DNA of 64,000 nucleotides from Calothrix sp. MO_167.B12 (GTDB lineage Bacteria > Cyanobacteriota > Cyanobacteriia > Cyanobacteriales > Nostocaceae). Location of the stretch: positions 1 to 64,000 of the forward strand of contig JASJCJ010000002.1 of the NCBI GenBank assembly GCA_030066045.1. The letters are read 5' to 3'. The notes under the pieces were generated by a model. That model was not told the DNA's origin. It did no database searches and was given only the letters and a program-made list of their open reading frames with translations. The position numbers were made by a program, and so were the translations under genes. Positions within the stretch are counted from its first letter, which is position 1, and each line of letters starts with the position of its first letter. This document shows positions 1 through 8,072 of this stretch, piece by piece.

Positions 1-36
1 TTAAACCCCATCCATCTTGAAATCTGGAGTTTTCAT

Positions 37-111
37 GTAGGTTGGGTTGAAGAATGAAACCCAACGATAGCAATGGTTCCGTTGGGTTACGCTATCGCTA
101 ACCCAACCTAC
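37..111. repeat. GTAGGTTGGGTT palindromic repeat, copy a
   Basis: The segment begins GTAGGTTGGGTTGA and ends AACCCAACCTAC, with inner AACCCAAC and GTTGGGTT motifs, so it folds on itself. The same palindrome recurs near 11.3, 30.8, 37.0 and 45.0 kb. It looks like a non-autonomous interspersed repeat with no coding capacity. Confidence 0.75.
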
Positions 112-184
112 AACAATTACGAATCTCAAGGTGGTTTTGGTTTAGATATCAAAATTTATATATATCATCATTGTTTAAAAATAT

Positions 185-769
185 ATGTTTAACAATAATT
201 TTTTAAGTAAACTTACCCATGATTTAAAACAGATTCAGAAAGACGTGAATCATATCAATCAAACGTTTAAAGGTATCAGTCAAGAATTTGATATAGATAA
301 AATTATAGAAGATATTAAAATTGGTTTTCATCACGATTTAAAAAATATATTTTTACAAATCATCAATAATCAGATCCAAGTAGATAGTCAAGAAGATATA
401 GGTAAATTAGTCGAGCAGATTGACAAAATGACAGGCAGAGATTTTGAAGAGTTTTTAGCACAGTGTTTTCAAAAGCTGGGCTATTATGTGAAAATGACCC
501 CAGTTTCTAATGATTTTGGTGCAGACTTAATTGTGCAGAAAAACCTGATTAAATCCGTAGTTCAAGCGAAGAGATATAACAAGAAAGTTGGTGCATCAGC
601 AGTACAAGAAGTGGTAAGTGCAATTAAATATTATGGAGCCAGTGAAGGGATAGTGATTACAAACAATCACTTTACCAAAAATGCTTATAAATTAGCAAAG
701 CCCAATAAAATCGAGCTTTGGGACAGAGAAAGATTAATCGATTTTATTATGATGACTAGAGATAGCTAA
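185..769 (+). CDS. Mrr-type restriction endonuclease-like protein
   Basis: Predicted DNA endonuclease of the PD-(D/E)xK superfamily (Mrr_cat type). Residues 1-80 are helical and may form a coiled coil; residues 82-190 match the Mrr catalytic fold, with Glu89 in GRDFEEF, Asp114 in FGADLIV and the Q-x-K motif (VVQAKR, residues 125-130). These are the expected metal-binding and catalytic positions. The 194-aa length fits solo Mrr-like proteins. No methyltransferase or specificity subunit lies beside it, so this is not a complete classical restriction-modification unit; it may be a solitary type IV-like nuclease or have a housekeeping role. The gene is AT-rich and has no clear ribosome binding site. 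The fold call is firm; the biological role is inference. Confidence 0.8.
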   Translation: MFNNNFLSKLTHDLKQIQKDVNHINQTFKGISQEFDIDKIIEDIKIGFHHDLKNIFLQIINNQIQVDSQEDIGKLVEQIDKMTGRDFEEFLAQCFQKLGYYVKMTPVSNDFGADLIVQKNLIKSVVQAKRYNKKVGASAVQEVVSAIKYYGASEGIVITNNHFTKNAYKLAKPNKIELWDRERLIDFIMMTRDS

Positions 770-942
770 GAATTATCAAAATCTAATTGATTTGGGTGCG
801 ACTCTTTTAGTGATACGCTTTAGGTTTTGACATAAAGGCTAGGATTTTTACGTGGTCAGGGATATAGCTTTCAAGCATTATAAAAATATTTTTGCTTTAA
901 TCTCCAAAACCATAACATATATGAAGGCTTATTATTGTGTCA

Positions 943-2262
943 TCATTTCTCTGGGTGTATATAATCTATAAAGTAAAATCTGGGAATGAGCCAGAATTTC
1001 AACCAACCATAACCACCTAAACCTAAAATCACTGGTAAACCCACTTGCAATCGCCACCCATCGGGAAGAATCGCCACAAATGCGATCGCAATGGCAAAGT
1101 ATAATAAAAGACCTATCTGTAAACGTTGTAAATTCTTCAAGGCATCTCTACAACTACTACAATGAATGGTATGTTGCTTATATCTGTCTAATAATTCCTC
1201 ACGATTGGGATTAATTTTTACGTATTCTGAAGCATCTATTCCTACTTCCTTCCAAGGCAATTGACCGTGACAATACTTGTCTAACCACTCACGAAATTCA
1301 ATCACCAAGCGATCGGCACTGGTAGGTAGCTTGTAAACTGTTTTCCATACTTGGGGATATTGTGTTTGCTGTAAGAAATTTTCTTGCTGATGGAGAACAA
1401 TCATATCCCCATCTAAAACCTGATTTCTGGTTTTGACATGAGTCCACCACCGAGGTACGAGACGTTGGAGTTTTTGAGCAAAGTTGCGGGGAAATTGAGC
1501 CACAATCCGACATTTACCTGGAGATACAGGCAGACAATAAGTAACTAACCCCACTTGCTTACCTGTATTACCAATTTTTATCTCATACTCTAGACGACAA
1601 GGGGGTTGAAAAGTAATTTTGGTGTCCCAAGCTCCTGAAGTATGTGCTTGGATTAACTCTGGGGTTGATTTGGTAATTTTTAGGGGAATTGGTCGAGCCT
1701 TTTCCCGATTTCCTTGTACACCATGATGGGTAAAAGGAACATGGCTAGGATCGGCGACGTTTTCTACTAAGGTTTGCCAATCATATTCCAAATCTCGCAC
1801 AAAACTTGACCAAACAAAGCCTTTATCTGCATCTAATTGGGGTGATAAAGGTAAGGGTGTGGTTTCTGCTTGGGCTGCGGATTGGGCATCTAACTATACC
1901 CACAGTAAATCATTTGCTTGGCGGACTGGTAGGGAAACTACACAGAAATTGTCTCGATTTTTGGTCAAAATTTCCGGCTTTTCTGCTTGGGGAATGTGGG
2001 TACAAATTCCTTCTCCGTCAAACTGCCAACCATGATAACTACACATTAAGTTACCAGTTTTTGGCTCTACCCTACCTTCACTCAAGGGTGCAAGACGATG
2101 GGGACATTTATCTAAAAATACCCGGAGGGTTTTTGAGGAGGGAGGTTTCCAGATAACTAGGCGAATCCCCAATAAAGTTACAGGTGTGGGACGTTGGGGT
2201 TCAATATCTTCGACGGGTGACAGGGGGTACCATTGTTGAAAAAAGTTGAATTCAGATTGCAT
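943..2262 (-). pseudogene. Pheophorbide a oxygenase-like Rieske protein, in-frame amber stop
   Basis: Rieske non-heme iron oxygenase of the PaO/Lls1/Tic55 family, which acts on chlorophyll breakdown products or related tetrapyrroles. The N-terminal piece carries the [2Fe-2S] Rieske motif (CPHR ... CSYHGW). The C-terminal piece carries the mononuclear iron site (DPSHVPFTHHG), the family's late CxxC (HCSSC) and two membrane segments. Both pieces are in one frame: the ORF is interrupted only by a TAG at 1894-1896 (NDLLWV*LDAQSAA), and 31 further open codons join it to the ORF starting at 1800. Homologues usually have Trp here, so a single TGG to TAG change explains it. I placed the start at 2262 (MQSEFNFF) because AAGGGGGA lies just upstream; the longer ORF start has no such support. 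It may be a recent pseudogene, a sequencing error or a read-through case. Confidence 0.85.
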
Positions 2263-2363
2263 TTGGATTTCCCCCTTCACAACCACCAAGTAGTACAGTT
2301 CTAGAAAGCAATTTTCCCACAAGATGACTCTGATTTCATCTTCATGGATTATCTTTCCTGATA

Positions 2364-2422
2364 TCTTGCACCTACACCCTGGAAGAGTGAGGCTATACGA
2401 ACAAAGCCTGCCTACGCAGGCT
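2364..2422. repeat. Interspersed repeat, uninterrupted copy
   Basis: The reverse complement reads AGCCTGCGTAGGCAGGCTTT..., runs through TATAGCCTCAC and ends GGTGCAAGATAT. Related copies occur at 13.80-13.86 kb and 36.64-36.88 kb. This copy is the empty-site reference for the insertion at 36686-36836. Confidence 0.7.
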
Positions 2423-2735
2423 AGTAAATACTAATTTATAGTGTTGTCGATAAAATAATATGTTTATTGCAGACAATTGAAATACTTATTAATACGAGGC
2501 CTGCAAGATTGAGAAATTCTCCCATTCTGCATTCTTAATTCTTCATTCACAATTGTTTCCCGTAACCCAAGCCCCTCGATAAAGAATGCAGGAGTCTAAC
2601 TGATAGATACAAGCCCCCGGATTTATCCGTGGATAAAAACAAACTGTTCTGTGATTATTTCAAGCCCCTGACTTCGGACATGGGGTCAATCCAAAATCCA
2701 AAATCTAAAATCTAAAATCTAAAATCTAAAATTGA
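2423..2735. other. Intergenic region upstream of glpK
   Basis: No ORF with coding character. It contains a TATTAATACGAGG...TGCAAGA motif that recurs inverted near 31.76 and 36.56 kb, and heptanucleotide repeats at its right end. Confidence 0.6.
2691..2732. repeat. Heptanucleotide tandem repeat (CCAAAAT/CTAAAAT)
   Basis: About six copies of a 7-bp unit, drifting from CCAAAAT to CTAAAAT. The array stops 3 bp before the glpK ATG and so fills the place where a ribosome binding site would be. Confidence 0.9.
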
Positions 2736-4268
2736 ATGACAACTGAAATGATCAAAACTACCCCATCCTCAAAATATATCCTCGCCCTAGATTTAGGTAC
2801 TACGGGCAACAGGGCTTTTGTATTCAATGCCGAAGCAGAGATAATCGGACAAGCATATAAGGAATTAACCCAGTATTATCCAGCACCAGGTTGGTTAGAA
2901 CACGATGCCGAAGAAATTTGGCGGGATACCTGTTGGGTAATGGAAACTGCCATCAAGAATGCCCAAATTATACCAGCAGATATTGCGGCAATGGGGTTAA
3001 CTGTACAACGGGAAACCTGTTTATTGTGGGATCAGAATACGGGTAAACCTCTGCACAATGCCATTGTTTGGCAGGATCGTCGCACGGCACCTTTGTGTAA
3101 TCAGTTACAGCAGCAGGGATATACAGAGGAAATTAACGATCGCACGGGGTTAGTAATTGATGCCTATTTCTCTGCCACTAAGTTAAGCTGGCTGTTGGAG
3201 CATTTAGCAGATGTCGATCGCCAGCAGGTTTTAGCGGGTACTATTGATACTTGGATATTGTGGAAATTAACTAGGGGCAAGGTTCATGCCACGGATCATA
3301 GTAATGCTAGCCGCACCATGTTAATGAATCTAGCTAGTTGTAATTGGGATCAAACCCTACTCAATTTATTACAAATTCCTGCCCATATCCTCCCTGTAAT
3401 TAAACCGAGTATTGGGGATTTTGGGGTGACTGATGCTACCGTAGTAGGGGCAGAAATTCCCATTACAGCCATCCTTGGGGATCAGCAAGCAGCTTTATTC
3501 GGTCATGGTTGCGATCACCCTGGTCAGATGAAATGCACCTATGGCACTGGTAGCTTTTTAGTGGCTCACACTGGCTCGCAAATTGTCCGTTCCCAGCACC
3601 AACTCTTGAGTACCATTGCTTGGAGTCAACTCCAGCAGGATGGTAATTTAGATGTGAGCTATGCCTTAGAAGGCAGTATGTTTACTAGTGGGGCTTGTAT
3701 CCAATGGTTACGGGATGGTATCCAATTAATTGCCAATGCAGGGGAAACGGAAGCTATGGCAAGTCAAGTCACAGACAATGGTGGGGTTTACTTCGTACCG
3801 GCTTTGAGTGGATTAGGGGCACCCCACTGGGATATGAGTGCTAGGGGGGCGTTTTTGGGCATTACGGCGGGGGTACAGCGACAACATATGGTACGCTCTG
3901 TGTTAGAAGCGATCGCATATCAAGTTAAGGAAGTAGTACAAGCAATTAATATATCAAGTAGCACTCCCATTCAAAAGTTAACTGTGGATGGTGGTGCTTG
4001 TGAAAATAATTTTTTGATGCAGTTCCAGGCTGATTTGTTGGGAATACCCGTAGAACGTCCAGCGATGCGAGATACAACTGTCCAGGGGATTGCCTTTGCA
4101 GCTGGTTTAGGGGCGGGATTGTGGCATAGTTACGAACAATTGGTAAGTCAACGGCAAATAGAGCGCGTATTTTATCCCCAGGAGGATAAACAGCTAGAAA
4201 TGGACAGAAACTTCATCACCTGGCAAAAGGCTGTGGAACGGGCTAAGTATTGGGCGGATAATGCATAA
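2736..4268 (+). CDS. glpK: Glycerol kinase
   Basis: Cytosolic FGGY-family kinase that phosphorylates glycerol to sn-glycerol 3-phosphate with ATP, feeding glycerolipid and central metabolism. The N-terminal nucleotide-binding signature LALDLGTTGNRAF is close to the GlpK form LDQGTTSSRA. WQDRR, GDQQAALFGHGC, the ATP-loop GTGSF and the C-terminal VDGGACENNFLMQFQAD are all present. The 510-aa length is slightly above the usual 495-500 because of a short N-terminal extension; a second Met follows four codons in (MIKTTPS). No Shine-Dalgarno is visible because a heptanucleotide repeat sits directly upstream. No glycerol facilitator or GlpD is adjacent. The 3' end overlaps the convergent GNAT gene by 26 bp. 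Confidence 0.96.
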   Translation: MTTEMIKTTPSSKYILALDLGTTGNRAFVFNAEAEIIGQAYKELTQYYPAPGWLEHDAEEIWRDTCWVMETAIKNAQIIPADIAAMGLTVQRETCLLWDQNTGKPLHNAIVWQDRRTAPLCNQLQQQGYTEEINDRTGLVIDAYFSATKLSWLLEHLADVDRQQVLAGTIDTWILWKLTRGKVHATDHSNASRTMLMNLASCNWDQTLLNLLQIPAHILPVIKPSIGDFGVTDATVVGAEIPITAILGDQQAALFGHGCDHPGQMKCTYGTGSFLVAHTGSQIVRSQHQLLSTIAWSQLQQDGNLDVSYALEGSMFTSGACIQWLRDGIQLIANAGETEAMASQVTDNGGVYFVPALSGLGAPHWDMSARGAFLGITAGVQRQHMVRSVLEAIAYQVKEVVQAINISSSTPIQKLTVDGGACENNFLMQFQADLLGIPVERPAMRDTTVQGIAFAAGLGAGLWHSYEQLVSQRQIERVFYPQEDKQLEMDRNFITWQKAVERAKYWADNA

Positions 4269-4713
4269 AAGTGACCGGGAGCCTAATTATGAGCTTACCT
4301 AACTGAGATAGTCTAAACTTATTTTGGAGCGATCGCGGTAATTGTGTAAAATTAATTGGGACAAAACCCAAGGGACGGTAAAAGTTTACCAATCCTTTAC
4401 CCAGGCATTCCAAATATAACGGCTGAGTAGCTTGGGAAACCAAATGTTTGGTTAACAAACTACCCAAACCCCTACCTCTCCATGCAGGGAAGACAACCAA
4501 GCTACCCAACTCTTGGGCATCGGCAAAGTTCCGTAATTGAGCGCAAGCCACCACCTTACCCACACATTCAATTACCCAAAATTGTTGCCATCTTATTTGA
4601 GTCGGGTCTAGTTTAGCACCAAATACCAACCGTCGAATTGACCATAAATCATTGGCAATTGCTGGACGCAGAATACATCCTTCTGGTAGTGGTAAATCGC
4701 AGCAATTGATCAT
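4243..4713 (-). CDS. GNAT family N-acetyltransferase
   Basis: Predicted acyl-CoA-dependent N-acetyltransferase; substrate unknown. The GNAT core starts at CILRPAIANDLWSIRRLV, with the acetyl-CoA-binding motif as LGSLVVFPAWRGRGLGSLL (Q/RxxGxG/A type) and a late FYRPLGF strand-turn. I chose the ATG at 4713 (MINCCDLPLP). The longer ORF to 4878 begins inside a GGCAACA tandem repeat, and its first 55 residues (PVTCYLLPVACCLLP) are a translation of that repeat, so they are unlikely to be real. From 4713 the protein is about 156 aa, normal for a GNAT. It is convergent with glpK and overlaps its last codons. Confidence 0.85.
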   Translation of the reverse strand: MINCCDLPLPEGCILRPAIANDLWSIRRLVFGAKLDPTQIRWQQFWVIECVGKVVACAQLRNFADAQELGSLVVFPAWRGRGLGSLLTKHLVSQATQPLYLECLGKGLVNFYRPLGFVPINFTQLPRSLQNKFRLSQLGKLIIRLPVTFMHYPPNT

Positions 4714-4800
4714 GGTTAGGTTTATGTCCTGGTTCAAAAAGTTACTGGCGCTAAAGTCAAAAGCTCTAAAACTAACCCTCTTCCCTTCTAGCTTGAAAAT

Positions 4801-4847
4801 AGGCAACAGGCAACAGGCAACAGGCAACAGGTAACAGGTAACAGGTA
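4801..4847. repeat. Heptanucleotide tandem repeat (GGCAACA)
   Basis: About six copies of AGGCAAC/AGGTAAC. It lies just upstream of the GNAT gene and produces a spurious N-terminal extension of its ORF. Confidence 0.9.
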
Positions 4848-4898
4848 TTTTCATCCTTGGTTGTGTACCAAGGTTCATGAGGGGCTAACTTGAAAATA

Positions 4899-4960
4899 GG
4901 GAGTGAAGGAGGGAAGGAGTGAAGGAGTGAAGGAGGGAAGGAGTGAAGGAGGGAAGGAGT
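4899..4960. repeat. Short purine-rich tandem repeat (GGAGTGAA/GGAGGGAA)
   Basis: Alternating GGAGTGAA and GGAGGGAA units over about 60 bp, strongly purine-biased on the plus strand. No coding function seen. Confidence 0.85.
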
Positions 4961-5421
4961 AGGGGCGGGGTTTCCCCGCCCAGAGTGAGGGAATTATTTT
5001 CATGCTTGGTTGTGGAATTTTCCCGTGGGGGACTAGCTTGAAAATGGTTGTTAGTTGTTAGTTAATGGTTGACAGCTTAGGTGTAATAGCCGCAGTAGGG
5101 GCGCATTGCGTGCTAACTTGAGGATTTAGTCACAAAGCATTTTCATCGGCACTGCTTTGTTCCTTCAGAGCAGGGTCACTGGCGGCAATTGCCACCCGCT
5201 ACGAGTGAAAGAAACACCAGATATTCCATCACCCCATCATCCGATCATCCCATCCTTTCCCCCGTGTTTCTGAAAAGGTAGAGCATCCTCAAAATTTTTT
5301 CAGCGAAATTTCTCAGAATTCTCAGCGATTAATAAGAGTGATTTAATAATCAGGAGCCATACTAAACTTCTCCACTAAACAATAAACAACATAACAAAAA
5401 GCGTAAAACAAAAAAGCCATC
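4961..5421. other. Intergenic region, no gene recognised
   Basis: Contains fragments of interspersed repeats (GGGGCGGGGTTTCCCCGCCC palindrome, TTGTTAGTTGTTAGTTA) but no ORF with coding features. The promoter of the downstream DM13 lipoprotein should lie at the right end. Confidence 0.5.
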
Positions 5422-5937
5422 ATGAAATTACCCAATAGATTAGCACTCTTGTTAATTCTCTTTTTAGCTGTGGGTTGCAATAGTTTACCACCAGAGACAC
5501 CGAACGAAAATACTACTCCCTCAATAGACTCAAATAGTAATGTTAAAAGTCCTCCCAATAATCTTGAGCAAAAGCCAGCCATTAAAAAAGTAGGCTCCTT
5601 TGTCTCTGGAGAACATGCCACTCAAGGAAGTGTTCGTCTTGTGAGTGAGAAAGGACAGACATTTATTAAACTCGATTCTAACTTTAAAACATCTGAACTT
5701 GGCCCTGATTTAGTGGTTATTCTTCATCGTTCCCCCGATGTCATCGGTTCGACTAACCCCCCTGCTTATCCAATTAAAGAAGGAGATTATGTTGTGGTTG
5801 CTCCTTTGCGTCAATTCAGTGGAACCCAACGGTATCTGATCCCAGATAGTATTAATTTGGCAGAGTATAAATCCGTTGGGATTTGGTGTCGTAAATTTAA
5901 TGCTATTTTTGGGGCTGCGGTTCTTCAGTCAGGTTAA
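5422..5937 (+). CDS. DM13 domain lipoprotein
   Basis: Predicted exported lipoprotein. Residues 1-20 are a lipoprotein signal peptide with the lipobox LAVGC, the Cys becoming residue 1 of the mature protein. A Pro/Asn/Ser-rich linker follows to about residue 52. Residues 53-170 form a DM13 domain: VGSFVSGEHATQGSVRL, SELGPDLVVILH, and the diagnostic near-C-terminal IWCRKFNAIFGAAVL with its conserved Cys. DM13 is proposed to take part in redox or electron transfer; the exact role in cyanobacteria is unknown. It is monocistronic, with no functional neighbours. Confidence 0.88.
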   Translation: MKLPNRLALLLILFLAVGCNSLPPETPNENTTPSIDSNSNVKSPPNNLEQKPAIKKVGSFVSGEHATQGSVRLVSEKGQTFIKLDSNFKTSELGPDLVVILHRSPDVIGSTNPPAYPIKEGDYVVVAPLRQFSGTQRYLIPDSINLAEYKSVGIWCRKFNAIFGAAVLQSG

Positions 5938-6256
5938 GTGCTACGCGCAACTCAAAAGTTATTCAGAGCCAGGGGGCAGGGGAAGCACTTATGTTTTGTC
6001 CTTTATCCCTTCCTCCTAATCCGGTACAAGCCTCCCTTTTTAAGGCGAAAGGAATTTGGGAGAGGTCACAATCAAGAGTCCAAATCCCCTCGGGCTGCCT
6101 CCTGCCTTTCCACTCCTGCTTCCTTCAAGAGTCACTTCCCGAATAGTTGAGAATAAAGTCAATAATTAACCTAAACTTAGTAAATCAGTGTGAGTTCGAC
6201 GAAACTGACGTTAATTTTAACTCCTAACACCGAACTCCGAACTCCGAACTCCGAAC
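5938..6256. other. Intergenic region with heptad repeat
   Basis: The 70-aa ORF here lacks family features and its sequence resembles boilerplate intergenic repeats, so I do not call it. A CCGAACT heptanucleotide array occupies about 6231-6258 and runs into the end of the next gene. Confidence 0.6.
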
Positions 6257-6952
6257 TCACGTTAAATACTTGACCCAAACATCGAGGATATCACGAGAAC
6301 CATACCAAATCCCCGGACTTTTGGGAGAGTGCAGTACACCTTCAATGGTTAAATTTTCTGCTCCTGCTAAATGAGCAGCAGTAACAGGAGTAATTCCATC
6401 TCCCCAAGTATCCCCTTGACCACAGGTTAATTGATAACTGCTGTGAGCTAACCAACTACCCCAACTTTTTTGACCAAAAATACTTTTCCCAGCTACGCAA
6501 ACATAACGAACCTGTGGGTAAAATGCCCCTGGATAATTCTGATTAACAAAATCCAAATTCCAGCGAGTCCAACGTTCTTGGCTCATATGGGGCGTGCCCA
6601 AAGTTACCAGAGTAGCTACGTGAGGATAAGCTGACCAAGATAATGGATTTACTTGGTTCCTTCCAGAATAAGGCTTTTCCCCTAAATATATGCGAGATAT
6701 CCAGCCACCAGCCGAATGACCGATTAAGTTAATTTGCGTGGTATTGTACTGCTGTAAAACCTGTTTGACGGTACTATCTAATAGCTCCACAATAGGTGTA
6801 ACAGACTTTCCTCCTAAGGTGGTGAGCCAGTTACGTTTTTTCAGAGGTACGGTGACAGTGGGAAATCCTAATTCCTGGAGAGATTGTTCTAGTTTATAGT
6901 AAGCGATCGCATTTTCTAAATAACCAGGCAGAATAACTGTGGGTAGAGGCAT
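6257..6952 (-). CDS. Alpha/beta hydrolase, lipase-like
   Basis: Predicted serine esterase/lipase of the alpha/beta-hydrolase fold, 231 aa. The nucleophile elbow is NLIGHSAGGWISR (GHSxGG), preceded by the usual strand VILPGYLENA at the N terminus. Asp in GDTWGDGITPV and His in GVLHSPKSPG are plausible partners in the triad. It is similar in layout to the cyanobacterial and plant lipase-like proteins of the PGAP1/class-2 lipase group. No signal peptide is seen. It is divergent from cobI with 65 bp between starts. The substrate cannot be assigned. Confidence 0.8.
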   Translation of the reverse strand: MPLPTVILPGYLENAIAYYKLEQSLQELGFPTVTVPLKKRNWLTTLGGKSVTPIVELLDSTVKQVLQQYNTTQINLIGHSAGGWISRIYLGEKPYSGRNQVNPLSWSAYPHVATLVTLGTPHMSQERWTRWNLDFVNQNYPGAFYPQVRYVCVAGKSIFGQKSWGSWLAHSSYQLTCGQGDTWGDGITPVTAAHLAGAENLTIEGVLHSPKSPGIWYGSRDILDVWVKYLT

Positions 6953-7017
6953 GGGAATTAAAGATTTGCAGCAAAAAAGTTCTATATTTAAATTTATCTA
7001 AAATAATATAAAGAATT

Positions 7018-7737
7018 GTGAAAACAGGTATTATCTATGGGATTAGTGTGGGCACTGGGGATCCGGAATTAATTACAGTTAAAGGACTACGCCTACTGCA
7101 ACAATCTCCTGTAATTGCTTTTCCTGCCGGGGTTAATGGCAAACGGGGAATGGCGCAACAGATTATTACACCTTGGTTGCAACCAGAGCAAGAACAATTA
7201 CCTTTAACCTTTCCCTACGTCCGAGATATGTCCGTGCTAGCCCAAGCTTGGATTGCAGCGGCTGAAGCAGTTTGGCAATATTTACAAAACGGCAAAGATG
7301 TGGCTTTTGCCTGCGAAGGTGATGTTAGCTTTTACAGTACCTTTACCTATTTGGCACAAACCCTACAAGGATTACATCCAGAACTCAAAGTTGAATTAGT
7401 GCCCGGAGTTACATCTCCCATGGCAGCTGCATCAGTTTTGGGATGTCCATTGACCATACGTCAGGAAAAATTAGCAATATTACCAGCCATTTATACAATA
7501 GCTGAATTGGCAACAGTTTTAGATTGGGCTGATGTGGTAGTCTTAATGAAAGTCAGTTCAGTTTATCAAAAAGTTTGGAAACTCTTGCAACAGCGCGGCT
7601 TATTGCCAAATAGTAGCATAGTAGTGAGGGCTACTTTACCTGATATGATTACATATAAAAACTTAAGCGATCGCCAAAACTTAGAATTACCCTATTTTTC
7701 AATTTTGATCGTACAAATCACAAATAGAAATAACTAG
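7018..7737 (+). CDS. cobI: Precorrin-2 C20-methyltransferase
   Basis: SAM-dependent methyltransferase of corrin (cobalamin) synthesis that methylates C20 of precorrin-2 (CobI/CbiL). The SAM-binding signature IYGISVGTGDPELITVKGLRLL is at the N terminus; VTSPMAAASVLGCPLT and ADVVVLMKVS are further family motifs. The 239-aa length is typical. Translation starts at GTG (7018); no in-frame ATG with the SAM motif is available, so GTG is required. No other cob genes are adjacent and no cobalamin riboswitch was recognised upstream. Confidence 0.93.
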   Translation: MKTGIIYGISVGTGDPELITVKGLRLLQQSPVIAFPAGVNGKRGMAQQIITPWLQPEQEQLPLTFPYVRDMSVLAQAWIAAAEAVWQYLQNGKDVAFACEGDVSFYSTFTYLAQTLQGLHPELKVELVPGVTSPMAAASVLGCPLTIRQEKLAILPAIYTIAELATVLDWADVVVLMKVSSVYQKVWKLLQQRGLLPNSSIVVRATLPDMITYKNLSDRQNLELPYFSILIVQITNRNN

Positions 7738-8072
7738 TATTTCACCACATTGGTTCATCAGGCTAGGTCAAAGACCCCCGACTTTTGAATCAATATCCAT
7801 ACATCATAGCGATTTCTAAGATAGAAGTTGGGGATTGCTCACACTGCTACTGGTCAAAATTAATGGGAAAGACCACTATGCATTTCAAACAAACAAAGTT
7901 ATGATCATAGATTTATCATTTGAACAGCACCATTTGACAATTTTCCTGTTTATAGACTAAGCAGATGAAGTTATTATTAGGTAATGGGACGCTGCTTTTG
8001 CTCTATTTTTTTTCCAAACAGTAGATAAAATTGCCAGTCCAATTTAAACGAGCCGAGTGAACGATAACAGCT
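7738..8072. other. Intergenic region, nothing recognised
   Basis: 335 bp between cobI and the TonB-like gene. I see no repeat, RNA or small ORF that I can support. Confidence 0.5.

Noticed and set aside
4714-4878. N-terminal extension of the GNAT ORF
   Set aside because: It is a translation of the GGCAACA tandem repeat with no GNAT homology; the ATG at 4713 gives a normal-length protein.
5938-6150. 70-aa ORF after the DM13 lipoprotein
   Set aside because: No start signal, no family features; its DNA is typical interspersed intergenic sequence.
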